Shown one piece after another: positions 1-8,327 of a stretch of DNA of 64,000 nucleotides; position 1 is the stretch's first letter; the number at the start of each line of letters is the position of its first letter. Source of the DNA: Clostridiaceae bacterium. GTDB taxonomy: Bacteria; Bacillota; Clostridia; Lachnospirales; Lachnospiraceae. The notes under the pieces were generated by a model, which saw nothing but the letters and a program-made list of their open reading frames with translations, was not told where the DNA came from and did not search any database. The stretch lies in contig CAJTGF010000019.1 in the NCBI GenBank assembly GCA_910575585.1, forward strand, positions 1 to 64,000. Direction: 5' to 3'. Made by a program: the position numbers and the translations under genes.

Positions 1-119
1 TATATGAAATATCAGTATATAGAACTTCTGACAGCAGACAGAATCCCCATATCATTCCAACACATAGCTAATTTATGGCAGAGTTCTTCTGAGAGACCTT
101 GCTTATCTAAATGACATTG
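1..119. mobile_element. Terminus of an insertion sequence, cut by the window edge
   Basis: No gene is visible here. The segment ends at 112-119 with TGACATTG and joins, at 120, the loop of a foldback repeat that is uninterrupted at 23.8 kb. The same end (CAATGTCA followed by a TTAG-like tail) borders the interrupted repeat at 20750. I infer an IS end with an inverted terminal repeat beginning CAATGTCA and a 9-bp target duplication GGTCTCATC. The IS family and the transposase are not visible. Confidence 0.5.
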
Positions 120-345
120 GGTCTCATCTCCATGGCATAGATTCACCCTGCCGGGACAGCTCTCCTCTGCCTGGCAAAACCAGAATTCGCTGGCTGGGAT
201 TTGCTCACTTAAGGGGGTTCCGGCAGGGGATGCTGCCTCAGCTTTGCAGCGAAAAAACAGCTTCTTTTAACAGCCTCAAGTATATTGTTGAGTAATGGTA
301 AGGTGATGTTGTTGGGAACCCGAAAAGATCTGTCGCCTTGCAATT
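120..345 (-). repeat. Foldback repeat element, copy A (partial)
   Basis: Half of a non-coding repeat found again at 7828-8171, 20557-21022, 23614-24353 and 24571-24672. It lies in reverse orientation relative to the right unit of the 23.6 kb copy. Only one stem arm is present (about 150-180, pairing arm missing) because an IS end abuts the loop at 119/120. The arm carries the AGAGGAGAGCTGTCCC type also seen at 24113-24143. Confidence 0.7.
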
Positions 346-707
346 GAAAGCAATAGCAAGATTTTGTTCTTCCGCGGATTCGGGTATTCGAGATTTTATG
401 TTCTTATACACGCGTGGATACTCCACGTCTTGCTTTATAAAATATGGAAAATCATAAAAATACCGTGTTTTCCGGTGCTTTTCCTCGTGTTATTAAAATA
501 TAGTGTTGGTCAGTAACTATATTAGCCGCCATATTTCAACCATATGAAAGGATTATGTTTATGGCATTTGCGGACTCAATAAGATCCTTTTGGCTAACAC
601 TCAAAATATAACAGGCAGGATCTGTTCCGATAAATACCATGCGCAAACTTTAGCAACGCTTAACAAGGGCACACAGGCCATAGTATAAAACGCAGGGAGA
701 AAGATTT
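346..707. other. Intergenic region, decayed
   Basis: No supported gene. The part 346-500 is degenerately similar to 24480-24570 (shared block around the TTTATAAAA and GTGTTTTCCGG strings), so the repeat and some flanking DNA seem to have been copied together. The rest up to the recombinase stop at 708 shows nothing recognisable; it is a possible left boundary of the mobile element. Confidence 0.4.
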
Positions 708-2213
708 TCAGATCTTCCACTCAAACGAAACGCGGTCGCTGGTGGCCTGGACCTGGGAGAGAATAATGTCCGTCACCTGCCGTCGGTCGTCAAAGTCAAT
801 CGCGTTCCAGTTTTCCAGATGGGCAGACAGAAACTCGATTTTCTGTGGAGAGATTGTTTCCGCATTCAGCGCCGTGATTTCTTTTATCAACCGTTGGCGG
901 CTTGTGTCCAGTTCCTCAATTTTCCCATTGGCATAGGACAGCAGAACCGCATTAGCTCCAGTCAGGGTATTCAGCAGTCTTTCGATTTCGTCCTCCACCT
1001 GGGCCAGCTCCACATTCAAGGCGGTCAGCTTGGGATTGACGGTCGTTGCTTTTGCGGTCAGGGTTTGAAATTCGGAGAGCTTCTTCACCATCTCCCCATA
1101 GACAAATTGCTCAAACTCCGCCGTCCGAAGCGTCCCGCAGCCCTCACAGCTTTTATTGTCCGCCCGCTTGGAGCACCGAAGATACTGCGTCCCTGCCGGG
1201 TTGCCCACGCTCATAAGGGCATACCCACAGCGCCCACACTTGATTTTTCCGGCCAGCCAGGTATTCCGGGCCTTGCGCCCTCCCTGGAACGTGATATTTG
1301 CCAGCAGCTTCTTTCTGCAACGTAACCAAGTATCAGCGGGAACAATGCCCTCGCTGGGGGCCAGCACAAGGATCTGCCCCCGCAGGTCCTTGTTTTTTCG
1401 CTCCTGCACGTCCCGGCCCTGGTAGAGATAGCAGCCGTTTGTCCCGGCGAAGTCCGCCGCGTCATTGACTACCACCGCTCCCTGACCCTTGAAAAACTCG
1501 TACAGCTCCAGGTCGGCCTGGGCGTAAATCGGGTTGCGGAGCAACTGAGAGATAAAGCCCCGTTTCAATTCCTTGCCGTAAATCAGGATATTGTTTTCAG
1601 CAAAGTACCGGGCAATATCCCCGAACGACGTGGACGGCTCGGCGTACATCTCAAACATCAACCGGGCAATATTCGCCGTGGTGGGGTCCGGGATCATCAT
1701 TTTCGTGCGGATGCCCTGGAGGGTGGTAGGCTCCAGCTTGAAGCCATAGGGGGCGGCCCCGCTCATGTGGAATCCCCGCTGACACCGGGAGTAGTAAGCG
1801 TCGGTTACGCGCTTTTGTATCGTCTCGCGCTCTAACTGAGCGAACACGATACAGATATTCAGCATGGCCCGGCCCATTGGGGTGGACGTGTCAAACTTTT
1901 CCGTGGAGGAAACAAATTCCACATTGTACTGCTGGAACAGCTCCATCATGGTTGCGAAGTCCAGGATAGAACGGCTGATGCGGTCCAGCTTGTAGACCAC
2001 CACCCGGCGAATTAAGCCCTGGCGGATGTCGGCTAAAAGCTCCTGGAATTTTGGCCTGTCCGTATTCTTCCCGGAATAGCCCTTGTCTTGATAATCCTTG
2101 TGGTTCCCACCTCTTAACTCGTACTTGCAGAACTCGATTTGACTTTCAATACTGATACTGTCCTTGCGGTCCACAGACTGTCTGGCGTAGATAGCGTCGA
2201 TACGGTTTTCCAT
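708..2213 (-). CDS. Large serine recombinase (site-specific integrase)
   Basis: Catalyses integration and excision of a mobile element through a serine-DNA intermediate. Start ATG at 2213 is chosen because GGAAAGGAG lies just upstream; a longer frame to 2249 lacks a good site. The 501-aa product has the N-terminal resolvase domain with the catalytic segment YARQS (about residues 9-13) and the SRSILDF and RAMLNI motifs, a recombinase domain (about 165-280), a zinc-ribbon (CGRCGYAL, then CSKRADNKSC, about 325-360) and a C-terminal coiled coil. Length and order are typical of large serine recombinases of Firmicute conjugative and mobilizable elements. Neighbours (sigma-like protein, MobC) support an integrative element, probably a remnant. 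Confidence 0.93.
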   Translation of the reverse strand: MENRIDAIYARQSVDRKDSISIESQIEFCKYELRGGNHKDYQDKGYSGKNTDRPKFQELLADIRQGLIRRVVVYKLDRISRSILDFATMMELFQQYNVEFVSSTEKFDTSTPMGRAMLNICIVFAQLERETIQKRVTDAYYSRCQRGFHMSGAAPYGFKLEPTTLQGIRTKMMIPDPTTANIARLMFEMYAEPSTSFGDIARYFAENNILIYGKELKRGFISQLLRNPIYAQADLELYEFFKGQGAVVVNDAADFAGTNGCYLYQGRDVQERKNKDLRGQILVLAPSEGIVPADTWLRCRKKLLANITFQGGRKARNTWLAGKIKCGRCGYALMSVGNPAGTQYLRCSKRADNKSCEGCGTLRTAEFEQFVYGEMVKKLSEFQTLTAKATTVNPKLTALNVELAQVEDEIERLLNTLTGANAVLLSYANGKIEELDTSRQRLIKEITALNAETISPQKIEFLSAHLENWNAIDFDDRRQVTDIILSQVQATSDRVSFEWKI

Positions 2214-2249
2214 GATAGCTCCTTTCCTATTGGGAAATGGAGCTGTCAA

Positions 2250-2756
2250 CCTTTACAAGTATATTATACCAAAGACAGCCCCAGGGCACAAGGATGTGGG
2301 GAAACGCAGAAAGGCGGCGCAGAAGCGCCGCCCTTCAACCTTGCCCCACTTCTGGTCACGGTGGCCAGAAGTCCAGCGAGGATAAATCCATTTCGATCTA
2401 TGATTGCGCCGAATTTGCCACGCGCCCCGGCACAGGGGAGCATCCCAGGCCGCCGGCGGCTCCGGCTGTCATAACTCCGCAGGATTGCGAAGCTCCCCCG
2501 CAAGTCTATGGGAGGGCGTGAGCAAGTTTCATTATCCCCCGCGCTGTCGTCGCGCCCGGCTTGCCAGAGCCAGGTCAAAGGTTCGCGCTGATCGCTCGGC
2601 CCGCTTTCTTCACCTCCTCAAGCGGGCTGTCCTGGCGGCGCGCCTTTTGTCGCTGTTCACGCAGGTTTTGTGCCTGGAATACTGTGTATTCAGTTGTTCT
2701 CAGTGTATAAGCCCTCCTTACCTATCAGGCGGGTTTTGGCCGATTTCGGGTACACC
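2250..2756. other. Intergenic region with two hairpins
   Basis: No supported gene. Contains a GC-rich perfect hairpin at 2313-2332 (GGCGGCGC / GCGCCGCC) and one copy of a recurrent palindrome at 2348-2372. Several open frames run through it on both strands but lack ribosome sites and family resemblance. Confidence 0.5.
2348..2372. repeat. Recurrent palindrome of the mobile element, copy 1
   Basis: Imperfect palindrome ACTTCTGG...CCAGAAGT around a CACGGTG-like centre. Sister copies lie at 3246-3270, 6798-6830 and 7690-7712, all inside the recombinase-to-MobC segment and all between genes. Confidence 0.7.
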
Positions 2757-3176
2757 TCAATGAAAATTTTTCAAAATTTCTGAAAGATTTTTTAAGCCCC
2801 GGCGAATACTGTCGCAAATGGAGCTTTCCACCACATTTTCAGCACGGGCAATTTCAGATTTCTTCTTGCCCAGAATGTAGTGGGCATATACTCTCCGGGC
2901 CTGAATGGGCGGGAGCTGGTCAAGAGCGGCGTAGAGGGCGGAGCGGTTTTCCTCGTCCAGAATAATCTCCTCCGGGGTCAGGGGCGGGAACATCACATCC
3001 GGCTCAAAGCCGGGGTCAACATCCAGGGAGCACTCGTTATGCTCCCGCTTGCGGCGCTTGTAGCTGTCACACTGACGGCCTCCGGTAGAGAGAACGACGG
3101 CGATCTCGTCAGATACTTCCAGGGTGATACACTCGGTCAGGTGGGGATAGTAACGGTTCAATTTGATGGTTGTCAT
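2757..3176 (-). CDS. Sigma-70 region 4-like small protein of mobile element
   Basis: 139-aa protein with a C-terminal helix-turn-helix of sigma factor region 4 type (LPPIQARRVYAHYILG...KKSEIAR...VVESSICDSIRRGLKNL, about residues 85-135). The N-terminal half has no obvious region 2, so it is more likely a regulator or partial sigma factor than a full one. Proteins of this type are common in Firmicute integrative elements near the recombinase. Start ATG at 3176 is preceded by GGAGG six bases upstream. Transcribed towards the recombinase, with a 540-bp gap. Confidence 0.75.
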   Translation of the reverse strand: MTTIKLNRYYPHLTECITLEVSDEIAVVLSTGGRQCDSYKRRKREHNECSLDVDPGFEPDVMFPPLTPEEIILDEENRSALYAALDQLPPIQARRVYAHYILGKKKSEIARAENVVESSICDSIRRGLKNLSEILKNFH

Positions 3177-3245
3177 ATGTAACCTCCATTTCGATATTGG
3201 TGGAAAGGGACAGATCGAAATGGAGGGGGCGGGGAGCGGCAGCGG

Positions 3246-3270
3246 GCCTCTGGACACCGTGTCCAGAAGC
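3246..3270. repeat. Recurrent palindrome of the mobile element, copy 2
   Basis: GCCTCTGGACAC / GTGTCCAGAAGC palindrome, nearly the same as the copy at 6798-6830. Lies 70 bp upstream of the sigma-like gene. Confidence 0.75.
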
Positions 3271-3499
3271 TCCGCCTGGATAGAAAAACGCCCGCACAGC
3301 GCAAGGCTACACGGACGTACCAGGGCGACAGGATATTACATTTTTCGCAGTTGCGGCCAGGGCTTCCCTTTAGAAGGGGAGGGCTTTTTTTGACAGCAAA
3401 CTATAAGAAAAGGACATAACGATACCTCCAGGATACCGCCGTGTCCTTAAAAATGGGCGACTTTAACACACCCTCCGTTTTCCGTTTTTTCAAAAGAAA

Positions 3500-3535
3500 G
3501 CGGCGGCTTGAAATTTACTATTTCAAAACCGCCGC
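3500..3535 (-). terminator. Hairpin downstream of the BlaR1-like gene
   Basis: Inverted repeat GCGGCGG..TGAAAT / ATTTCA..CCGCCGC, about 100 bp after the stop at 3633. On the minus strand it is followed by CTTTCTTTT, a weak T-rich tail, so it may be the terminator of the blaI-blaR1 operon. A second perfect stem (AACAACGG / CCGTTGTT, 3581-3609) sits closer to the stop. Confidence 0.5.
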
Positions 3536-3632
3536 ATGGCTACTTGTATTTTGTTCGGGCGCACAGATACCAGCCGCCGAAACAACGGTTTTTTTATTAT
3601 GCCGTTGTTCTGGCAGAGGTGTTGAATTATTA

Positions 3633-6197
3633 TCAGAATGCGTCTGCTGACACAATCGAAACGCTGCCCCTTACAGTTCCCAAAGTACCGTCCGGGGCTT
3701 GGAGGTACAGCTTATAGGTTCCGGGCTTCGTTGCTGGAGGCCCAACGGTAAAATCCGCAATACATTCCAGCGGTTCGCCCGGCTGACGCAGGTTATTCAC
3801 TGACCAATAGGCCACATCTTCCTGATTGTCCTTTGCAAAAAAGACCTTCATTCTGTTCCCTGTTTTCGCTGAAATGTCGTATAAAATTTCATCTCCGTCG
3901 GACAATGTGTATTCTCCCAGGAAGATAGTTTCTCCCGCCGCTACGGTTTTGAAATCAACGGGGATTATTTCCACGCCAGTTTTATCATCCGAATCGTCCA
4001 TATCCCCCAACAGCTCAATCACTTCCGCTTCGGTCATATAGGCGACGCCTGTGATTTTGTTTTCTGTATCACGGATTATTTTAATATTGACAGTTCCTTT
4101 TGGGTTCATATTCAGCGTGTAAACGGATTTGTTGGGCCGGATGTCAAAAAAGATGTTGACAAGCTGGCCCTGGTAATAATAGTCTTTGCCGTCCATTGTA
4201 ACGCCCACAGCCTGGTATTCCGCCGCCTGTGCTTCGGCCCATTCTTTCTCCTGTTTTTCTTCCAGCTCGTCAAATTCTTCGCCTCGGTTCAGTTTATCAA
4301 AGAGCATAGATTGAAATGCCCAGTTTCCATCTTCCAAAGCTCTGTCCAGCCAAAGTTCCAGTTCCGCTTCGTCCATACGGTCCGTTAAAGTGGAGAAAAA
4401 CGCCATTTCTTCATCGGTATATGCCTTTTCTGTAAAGTCGGCAAGCAGAGGAGAATTTGAGCCAAGTCCGCGCACAGCAACAGAGAAGAAAGCGAAATCG
4501 CTCTCGGCATAAAGCTTTTCAAGCCATGTCCTTTGAGCATTTTCGTCCAGCCGGGAGAAAGTGATTTCAAACAGAGGCAAACTGTCGGCTTTATAATACC
4601 GCTCTATCTCTGAAGAATTATCCTTAATGCTCACGGCTGCTTCTTTGGGATAGACAAAATTATCATAGGAACGGCTCCCTTGTCCAATCGCAAGGACTGC
4701 TCCAACCGACTTATTAGCGGCATTTTTTCCCGCACTCGCAATGTCATAGTTCCGCAGGGTAATGTTGTAAATATGTGCATTTTTCGCAACCCCAAACAGT
4801 CCTATGATCTTTGCGTCCGGGTCGGTCATGGTGAGGCCCGTAATCTCAAAGCCATTGCCGTTATAGGTTCCTGTAAAAGGGTCATCCCATGTTCCGATGG
4901 GAACCCAGTCACCTGCGGACAAGGAAATATCCGCTTGCTGCATATAATTCAGGTTCATGCCGTACTTGCCTGTGCCAATCGCTCTGAGTTGGGCTTCATT
5001 ATAAACTAAATAATAGGATGTTCCCTTAAAATCCAATGTTTCCATTTCTGACGAATTGTCTGCTGTTTGCGAATTATCAAACAGCGGCGGTACGGATTTT
5101 TCTGTATTTATCGAATTTGGCACATCCGCAGCGGCGGCAGTAGGATAAATCCCGACGAAAGCTGCACTAAAAACAATACATAACGTCAGCATACCAGTCA
5201 AAAGCTGAATTGCTTTTGATTTTTTCTTAAATTTCATAATCGCACCTAACCTTTCTTTTAGCAGTTCTTTATTTTCGCTTAAAGTAACGGCGCCAAGATT
5301 TTCCTTGTATCTCCCAACCGCAGCCATAGCGTCAAGCAAGGTTTTCCCGTAGTCCTGCGCATGATCGGATCCCATTTTTGCGACAACCGCCTCATCACAG
5401 GAAAATTCGCACGCCTTTGTGACTTCCCGGCTCATAAGATATACAAGCGGGTTAAACCAATGCAGGCAGACCGTAATCTGTACCAACCACTTATAGAACA
5501 TATCCCGCCGTTTGTAATGCGTCAGCTCATGCAGGATGATATAGTGAAAATCTTTTTCAGGAATATCTGCACTGGGCAGTACGATACACGGACGGAAAAA
5601 GCCAATCAGCAGAGGGGAAGAAACCAACGGATTGATGCATAATTCAATGGGCTTTTTGATGCCCGACTGCTCCGCAACAATAGAAAGTTCGTCTAACCGC
5701 TCAATGTCAGAAACCGGGGTCAATCCAGCACGGATATACCGCATAAAGCCCTGATAGATTGTTATTTTTCGTATCAGCAAGCCCAGCGCGGCCACCAGCC
5801 ACACCAGCCAGATCTGATTGATTAACAACACTCCAATATCTTGAAGTGGGTGGGCAGTTGTTACATCATCTGTCGGACTACTTACCGTTTCATTGTGATG
5901 TTCCGTCCCAATAGCGGGAGCAAGATTGCTTCCCGGAACGTTTAGTGGGGGCTGTTGCTGCGGCGGTAAAGGAGCGGTCTGGGATATTGCCTGATCGACA
6001 GCCTGATATGCCTTCCCCATCAGGCTTACTTCCGTCCCGAACGGGAGCAGCAGCCGCAAAACAACAACCAGCCAAATGTAATACTGCCATTGTCGGCTGA
6101 TTTTGTTTTGTAAACACTGTTTTCCCAAAAGTAAAGCTAGAATAAGCAAACTGCTGGAAAAAGACATGGACAGGAAAATTTTCAAAACTGTGTTCAT
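3633..6197 (-). CDS. BlaR1/MecR1-type M56 metallopeptidase sensor with GLUG-like ectodomain
   Basis: 854-aa membrane protein. N-terminal helices (about 6-25, 40-57, 125-145) frame a cytoplasmic zinc peptidase with HELTH at about residue 224 and a downstream glutamate-rich segment, as in BlaR1/MecR1, where proteolysis inactivates the BlaI partner. A further membrane segment lies at about 325-350. Unlike BlaR1 there is no recognisable penicillin-binding domain: the extracellular part carries a GLUG-like module (GTYNGNGFEITGLT then IGLFG, about 425-480), a helical segment and a C-terminal beta-rich domain (about 690-854). It therefore probably senses something other than beta-lactams, or acts by another route. 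The ATG at 6197 follows the BlaI-like stop by 5 bp (same operon). Confidence 0.85.
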   Translation of the reverse strand: MNTVLKIFLSMSFSSSLLILALLLGKQCLQNKISRQWQYYIWLVVVLRLLLPFGTEVSLMGKAYQAVDQAISQTAPLPPQQQPPLNVPGSNLAPAIGTEHHNETVSSPTDDVTTAHPLQDIGVLLINQIWLVWLVAALGLLIRKITIYQGFMRYIRAGLTPVSDIERLDELSIVAEQSGIKKPIELCINPLVSSPLLIGFFRPCIVLPSADIPEKDFHYIILHELTHYKRRDMFYKWLVQITVCLHWFNPLVYLMSREVTKACEFSCDEAVVAKMGSDHAQDYGKTLLDAMAAVGRYKENLGAVTLSENKELLKERLGAIMKFKKKSKAIQLLTGMLTLCIVFSAAFVGIYPTAAAADVPNSINTEKSVPPLFDNSQTADNSSEMETLDFKGTSYYLVYNEAQLRAIGTGKYGMNLNYMQQADISLSAGDWVPIGTWDDPFTGTYNGNGFEITGLTMTDPDAKIIGLFGVAKNAHIYNITLRNYDIASAGKNAANKSVGAVLAIGQGSRSYDNFVYPKEAAVSIKDNSSEIERYYKADSLPLFEITFSRLDENAQRTWLEKLYAESDFAFFSVAVRGLGSNSPLLADFTEKAYTDEEMAFFSTLTDRMDEAELELWLDRALEDGNWAFQSMLFDKLNRGEEFDELEEKQEKEWAEAQAAEYQAVGVTMDGKDYYYQGQLVNIFFDIRPNKSVYTLNMNPKGTVNIKIIRDTENKITGVAYMTEAEVIELLGDMDDSDDKTGVEIIPVDFKTVAAGETIFLGEYTLSDGDEILYDISAKTGNRMKVFFAKDNQEDVAYWSVNNLRQPGEPLECIADFTVGPPATKPGTYKLYLQAPDGTLGTVRGSVSIVSADAF

Positions 6198-6202
6198 TGC
6201 TG

Positions 6203-6577
6203 CTATTTCCCTTTCTCCAACAGCTTTCTCAAGTCCTCGTATTCCGCGTCTGTCAGCAGGTCGCCCATAATCAGATTGGAAACCAGACCTTTTGCGCTGC
6301 CCTCATAAATCTTGTCCAGGAAATTTTTTGTCTGCGCCGTCTGGTACTCCGCTTCCGAAACAAGCGTGGTATATTCATTGCGGCGTCCGATTTTCTTTGC
6401 ACTCAAAAAGCCTTTGTTCATCAGCCGCGATAGGAGTACAATCAGGGTGTTCTTTTGACACGGCTTGCCTCTTGCTGCCAGCCCGTCCATGATATAAGGA
6501 AACAGCGTCACATCCTCTGGGTTTCCCCATACGATTTTCATAATTTCAAGTTCGGCGTCGGAAATCTGCTGTACCAC
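6203..6577 (-). CDS. BlaI/MecI-family transcriptional repressor
   Basis: Winged-helix repressor, 124 aa from GTG 6577. This start is chosen because AAGGGGGA lies seven bases upstream and because 124 aa matches the family; an ATG at 6604 would put the start inside the operator. The core (ISDAELEIMKIVW ... NTLIVLLSRLMNKGFLSAKKIGR...YTTLVSEAEY) is typical, followed by the dimerisation/cleavage region. Predicted to repress its own operon and to be cut or released when the adjacent M56 protein is activated. Confidence 0.92.
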   Translation of the reverse strand: MVQQISDAELEIMKIVWGNPEDVTLFPYIMDGLAARGKPCQKNTLIVLLSRLMNKGFLSAKKIGRRNEYTTLVSEAEYQTAQTKNFLDKIYEGSAKGLVSNLIMGDLLTDAEYEDLRKLLEKGK

Positions 6578-6599
6578 GTTTTTATCCCCCTTAATGTAT

Positions 6600-6648
6600 A
6601 ACATCGTGTTGATGTTTAAAATATAACACGACGTCGTCCTTCTGTCAA
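6600..6648 (-). promoter_or_regulatory. blaI-blaR1-like promoter with palindromic operator
   Basis: On the minus strand TTGACA (6648-6643) and TATATT (6625-6620) are separated by exactly 17 bases. A perfect palindrome ACGACGTCGT (6628-6637) lies in the spacer, and a second dyad AACATC-5-GATGTT (6600-6616) covers the expected transcription start. Arrangement and overlap with the promoter suggest autorepression by the BlaI-like protein. Confidence 0.75.
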
Positions 6649-6797
6649 GTCCATAATTTTACAAAAGTGATTAGGAATACGCAGTCTCCACTATTACGCA
6701 ATTCTGGGGGATCGCACAAACGGCAAGCAGGGCAAGTGTATAACACTTGCAATTTTTGCTTCGCAAAAATGCTTGTTGGAGTGCCCCCAAACCCGCC

Positions 6798-6830
6798 GGA
6801 AGCCTCTGGACACCGTGTCCAGAGGCTTCC
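6798..6830. repeat. Recurrent palindrome of the mobile element, copy 3 (longest)
   Basis: Near-perfect 33-bp palindrome: GGAAGCCTCTGGACAC, a single central base, then its complement. Lies just downstream of mobC, where a relaxase gene would normally follow. The adjacent stretch 6732-6775 holds two more small hairpins (GCAAGTGT/ACACTTGC and ATTTTTGC/GCAAAAAT). Confidence 0.8.
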
Positions 6831-6872
6831 CTGTCGGCGGCCCCGTCGCTAACGCTCCTGGGCCTTATGCGC

Positions 6873-7274
6873 TTACAGCGCCACCACCTCCGAAAGTTTC
6901 TCCAGCAGTTCGGAGAGCGGCCCCCATAAATCCGCATAGTCCTTTTGCAGGATCTTGATTTCTTCGGGGTAAACTCCGCCACAGGTATTCACCCTGACGG
7001 CAATTTGATTGAGATTATTTGCACACCGCCTTTGCAGGGAAACGATCTCTTTGACTGGAGCAAGGTCAACATGGAACACATAGCCGTTGAGAGCCATTTT
7101 TCTCATATATGCTGAAAGGTTGCGAATACCCACGTCTGCCATGCGCTCCCGGATTTTTGTCTGCTCGTCCGGGGATAGCCAAACACAGACGGACGTACTC
7201 CGAATACGCTTTTTCCTGGCGACCAGCGTTGACTGGTTTTCAGGGCTGTAAGGCATTGAATTTTGACCGTTCAT
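6873..7274 (-). CDS. MobC-like relaxosome accessory protein
   Basis: 133-aa basic protein with a ribbon-helix-helix-like N-terminus (RSTSVCVWLSPDEQTKIRE...NLSAYMRKMALNG, about 28-65) and the MobC signature ANNLNQIAVRVN (about 90-101). MobC proteins help the relaxase open oriT. Start ATG 7274 has GGAGG upstream. The usual downstream relaxase gene is absent, as the next gene is the BlaI-like repressor, so this mobilization module is incomplete. Confidence 0.85.
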   Translation of the reverse strand: MNGQNSMPYSPENQSTLVARKKRIRSTSVCVWLSPDEQTKIRERMADVGIRNLSAYMRKMALNGYVFHVDLAPVKEIVSLQRRCANNLNQIAVRVNTCGGVYPEEIKILQKDYADLWGPLSELLEKLSEVVAL

Positions 7275-7460
7275 AGATACCTCCCATAAATTCAGATGTT
7301 GACAGTATTTTGATAAATTGGGCCTGGGGAATGATACTATACCAGCCCCCACAAAACCGGAGCTGGAAACCCTTGCGGGGCAAGGCTTTGAGATTGCTAA
7401 TTTTCAACACATCAGCCGTGGAAAGACAGCGGTTTGAGAGGAAAGCGGTTCGACCCTATC

Positions 7461-7494
7461 CCCCGCCCTTTCCCTATCCAGGGAAAGGGGGCGG
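7461..7494. repeat. GC-rich hairpin upstream of mobC
   Basis: CCGCCCTTTCCCT / AGGGAAAGGGGGCGG stem with a four-base loop. It lies beside the larger foldback at 7502-7647, in the region upstream of mobC where an origin of transfer would be expected. Confidence 0.6.
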
Positions 7495-7501
7495 CTCTGG
7501 A

Positions 7502-7647
7502 GGATATATCCCCCGTCGCGCCTTGGGAGGTAGCACAGCCGGGACAGCCAGTCAAGGGTGCGGAGCACCGCCGCGCAGCGGCGGCTTTGCCCTTGACAGG
7601 CAGCCCCGGCTGTGCTATTGGGTGGCGCGGCGACGGGGGATACATCC
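7502..7647. repeat. 146-nt compound foldback, candidate oriT-region structure
   Basis: Outer arms GGATATATCCCCCGTCGC (7502-7519) and its near-complement (7630-7647), middle arms TAGCACAGCC / GGCTGTGCTA, inner arms GTCAAGGG / CCCTTGAC, and a GCCGCCGC-type core all nest around one centre. No coding potential is evident. Position upstream of mobC suggests a role in transfer initiation or as a structured transcript; this is inference. Confidence 0.6.
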
Positions 7648-7689
7648 AGCAGAGCCTCCGTGGAGGAAGCGGGGAAAATGGGCGGGTCC

Positions 7690-7712
7690 CTTCTGGTCAC
7701 GGTGTCCAGAAG
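7690..7712. repeat. Recurrent palindrome of the mobile element, copy 4
   Basis: CTTCTGG..CACGGTG..CCAGAAG, same design as the copies at 2348, 3246 and 6798. Marks the likely right-hand part of the mobile-element remnant. Confidence 0.7.
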
Positions 7713-7827
7713 ATATACAAAAACACCGCTCCGATTTTTGTCGGAAGCGATGTTTTACATAAGGTTGACAGTCCATTAAATTGTTGTGTTTTTGTATGCT
7801 CTTGTTAAGGGAAGATACTGTCGATAA

Positions 7828-8171
7828 AACAGATATCTTTCCGCCGCAACGTTGAAACAGCGTCCCCTATCGGAAACACCTTAAGCGGGCAAATCCCGGC
7901 CAGCGAATATCTGCTTTTGCCAGGGCGGGAAGGGTGGGATGGTACCGGCAGGGTGAATCTATGCCATAGAGATGAGACCAGGAAAACAGGAGGGCCTCAC
8001 CCCGAGTGTTTTCTGCTTTAAGGGCTCATCGGAATGTTTGGCATATCTGAACCCGGACGGTACCATCCCACCCTTCCCGCCCTGGCCTCACGACAATCCC
8101 CGCCCATTGCTCACTCAACAATACAGCAATTCCATTATTTTGCCATTTTGCGCAAGATATCGTTCTTAAGG
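7828..8171 (+). repeat. Foldback repeat element, copy B (single unit)
   Basis: Non-coding. Stem arms of 36 nt lie at 7919-7954 and 8051-8086 and match at 32 positions. The loop contains conserved inner stems ATGCCA/TGGCAT and GATGAG/CTCATC. The right flank (CCCGCCCATTGCTCACTC ... CGTTCTTAAG) is shared with the 23.6 kb copy. The arm sequence (GGGCGGGAAGGGTGGG type) differs from all other copies, yet pairing is kept. Confidence 0.85.
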
Positions 8172-8327
8172 GTCTAAATAATTCACAAGCCCCATTCCTA
8201 CAGGGGGCGGACGGCAGATATCCTGTTGTCATCAGAGTTAGAGCGCAAAAGATTCAAAGGCATAGTACACATGCCGGAAGGGTTCCTTCCCTTCCATATT
8301 TCTATATTTACACAAGCGCATAACCGT

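Noticed and set aside
3441-3650. 69-codon plus-strand frame downstream of the BlaR1-like gene
   Set aside because: It runs through the two hairpins after the stop at 3633 and has no ribosome site.
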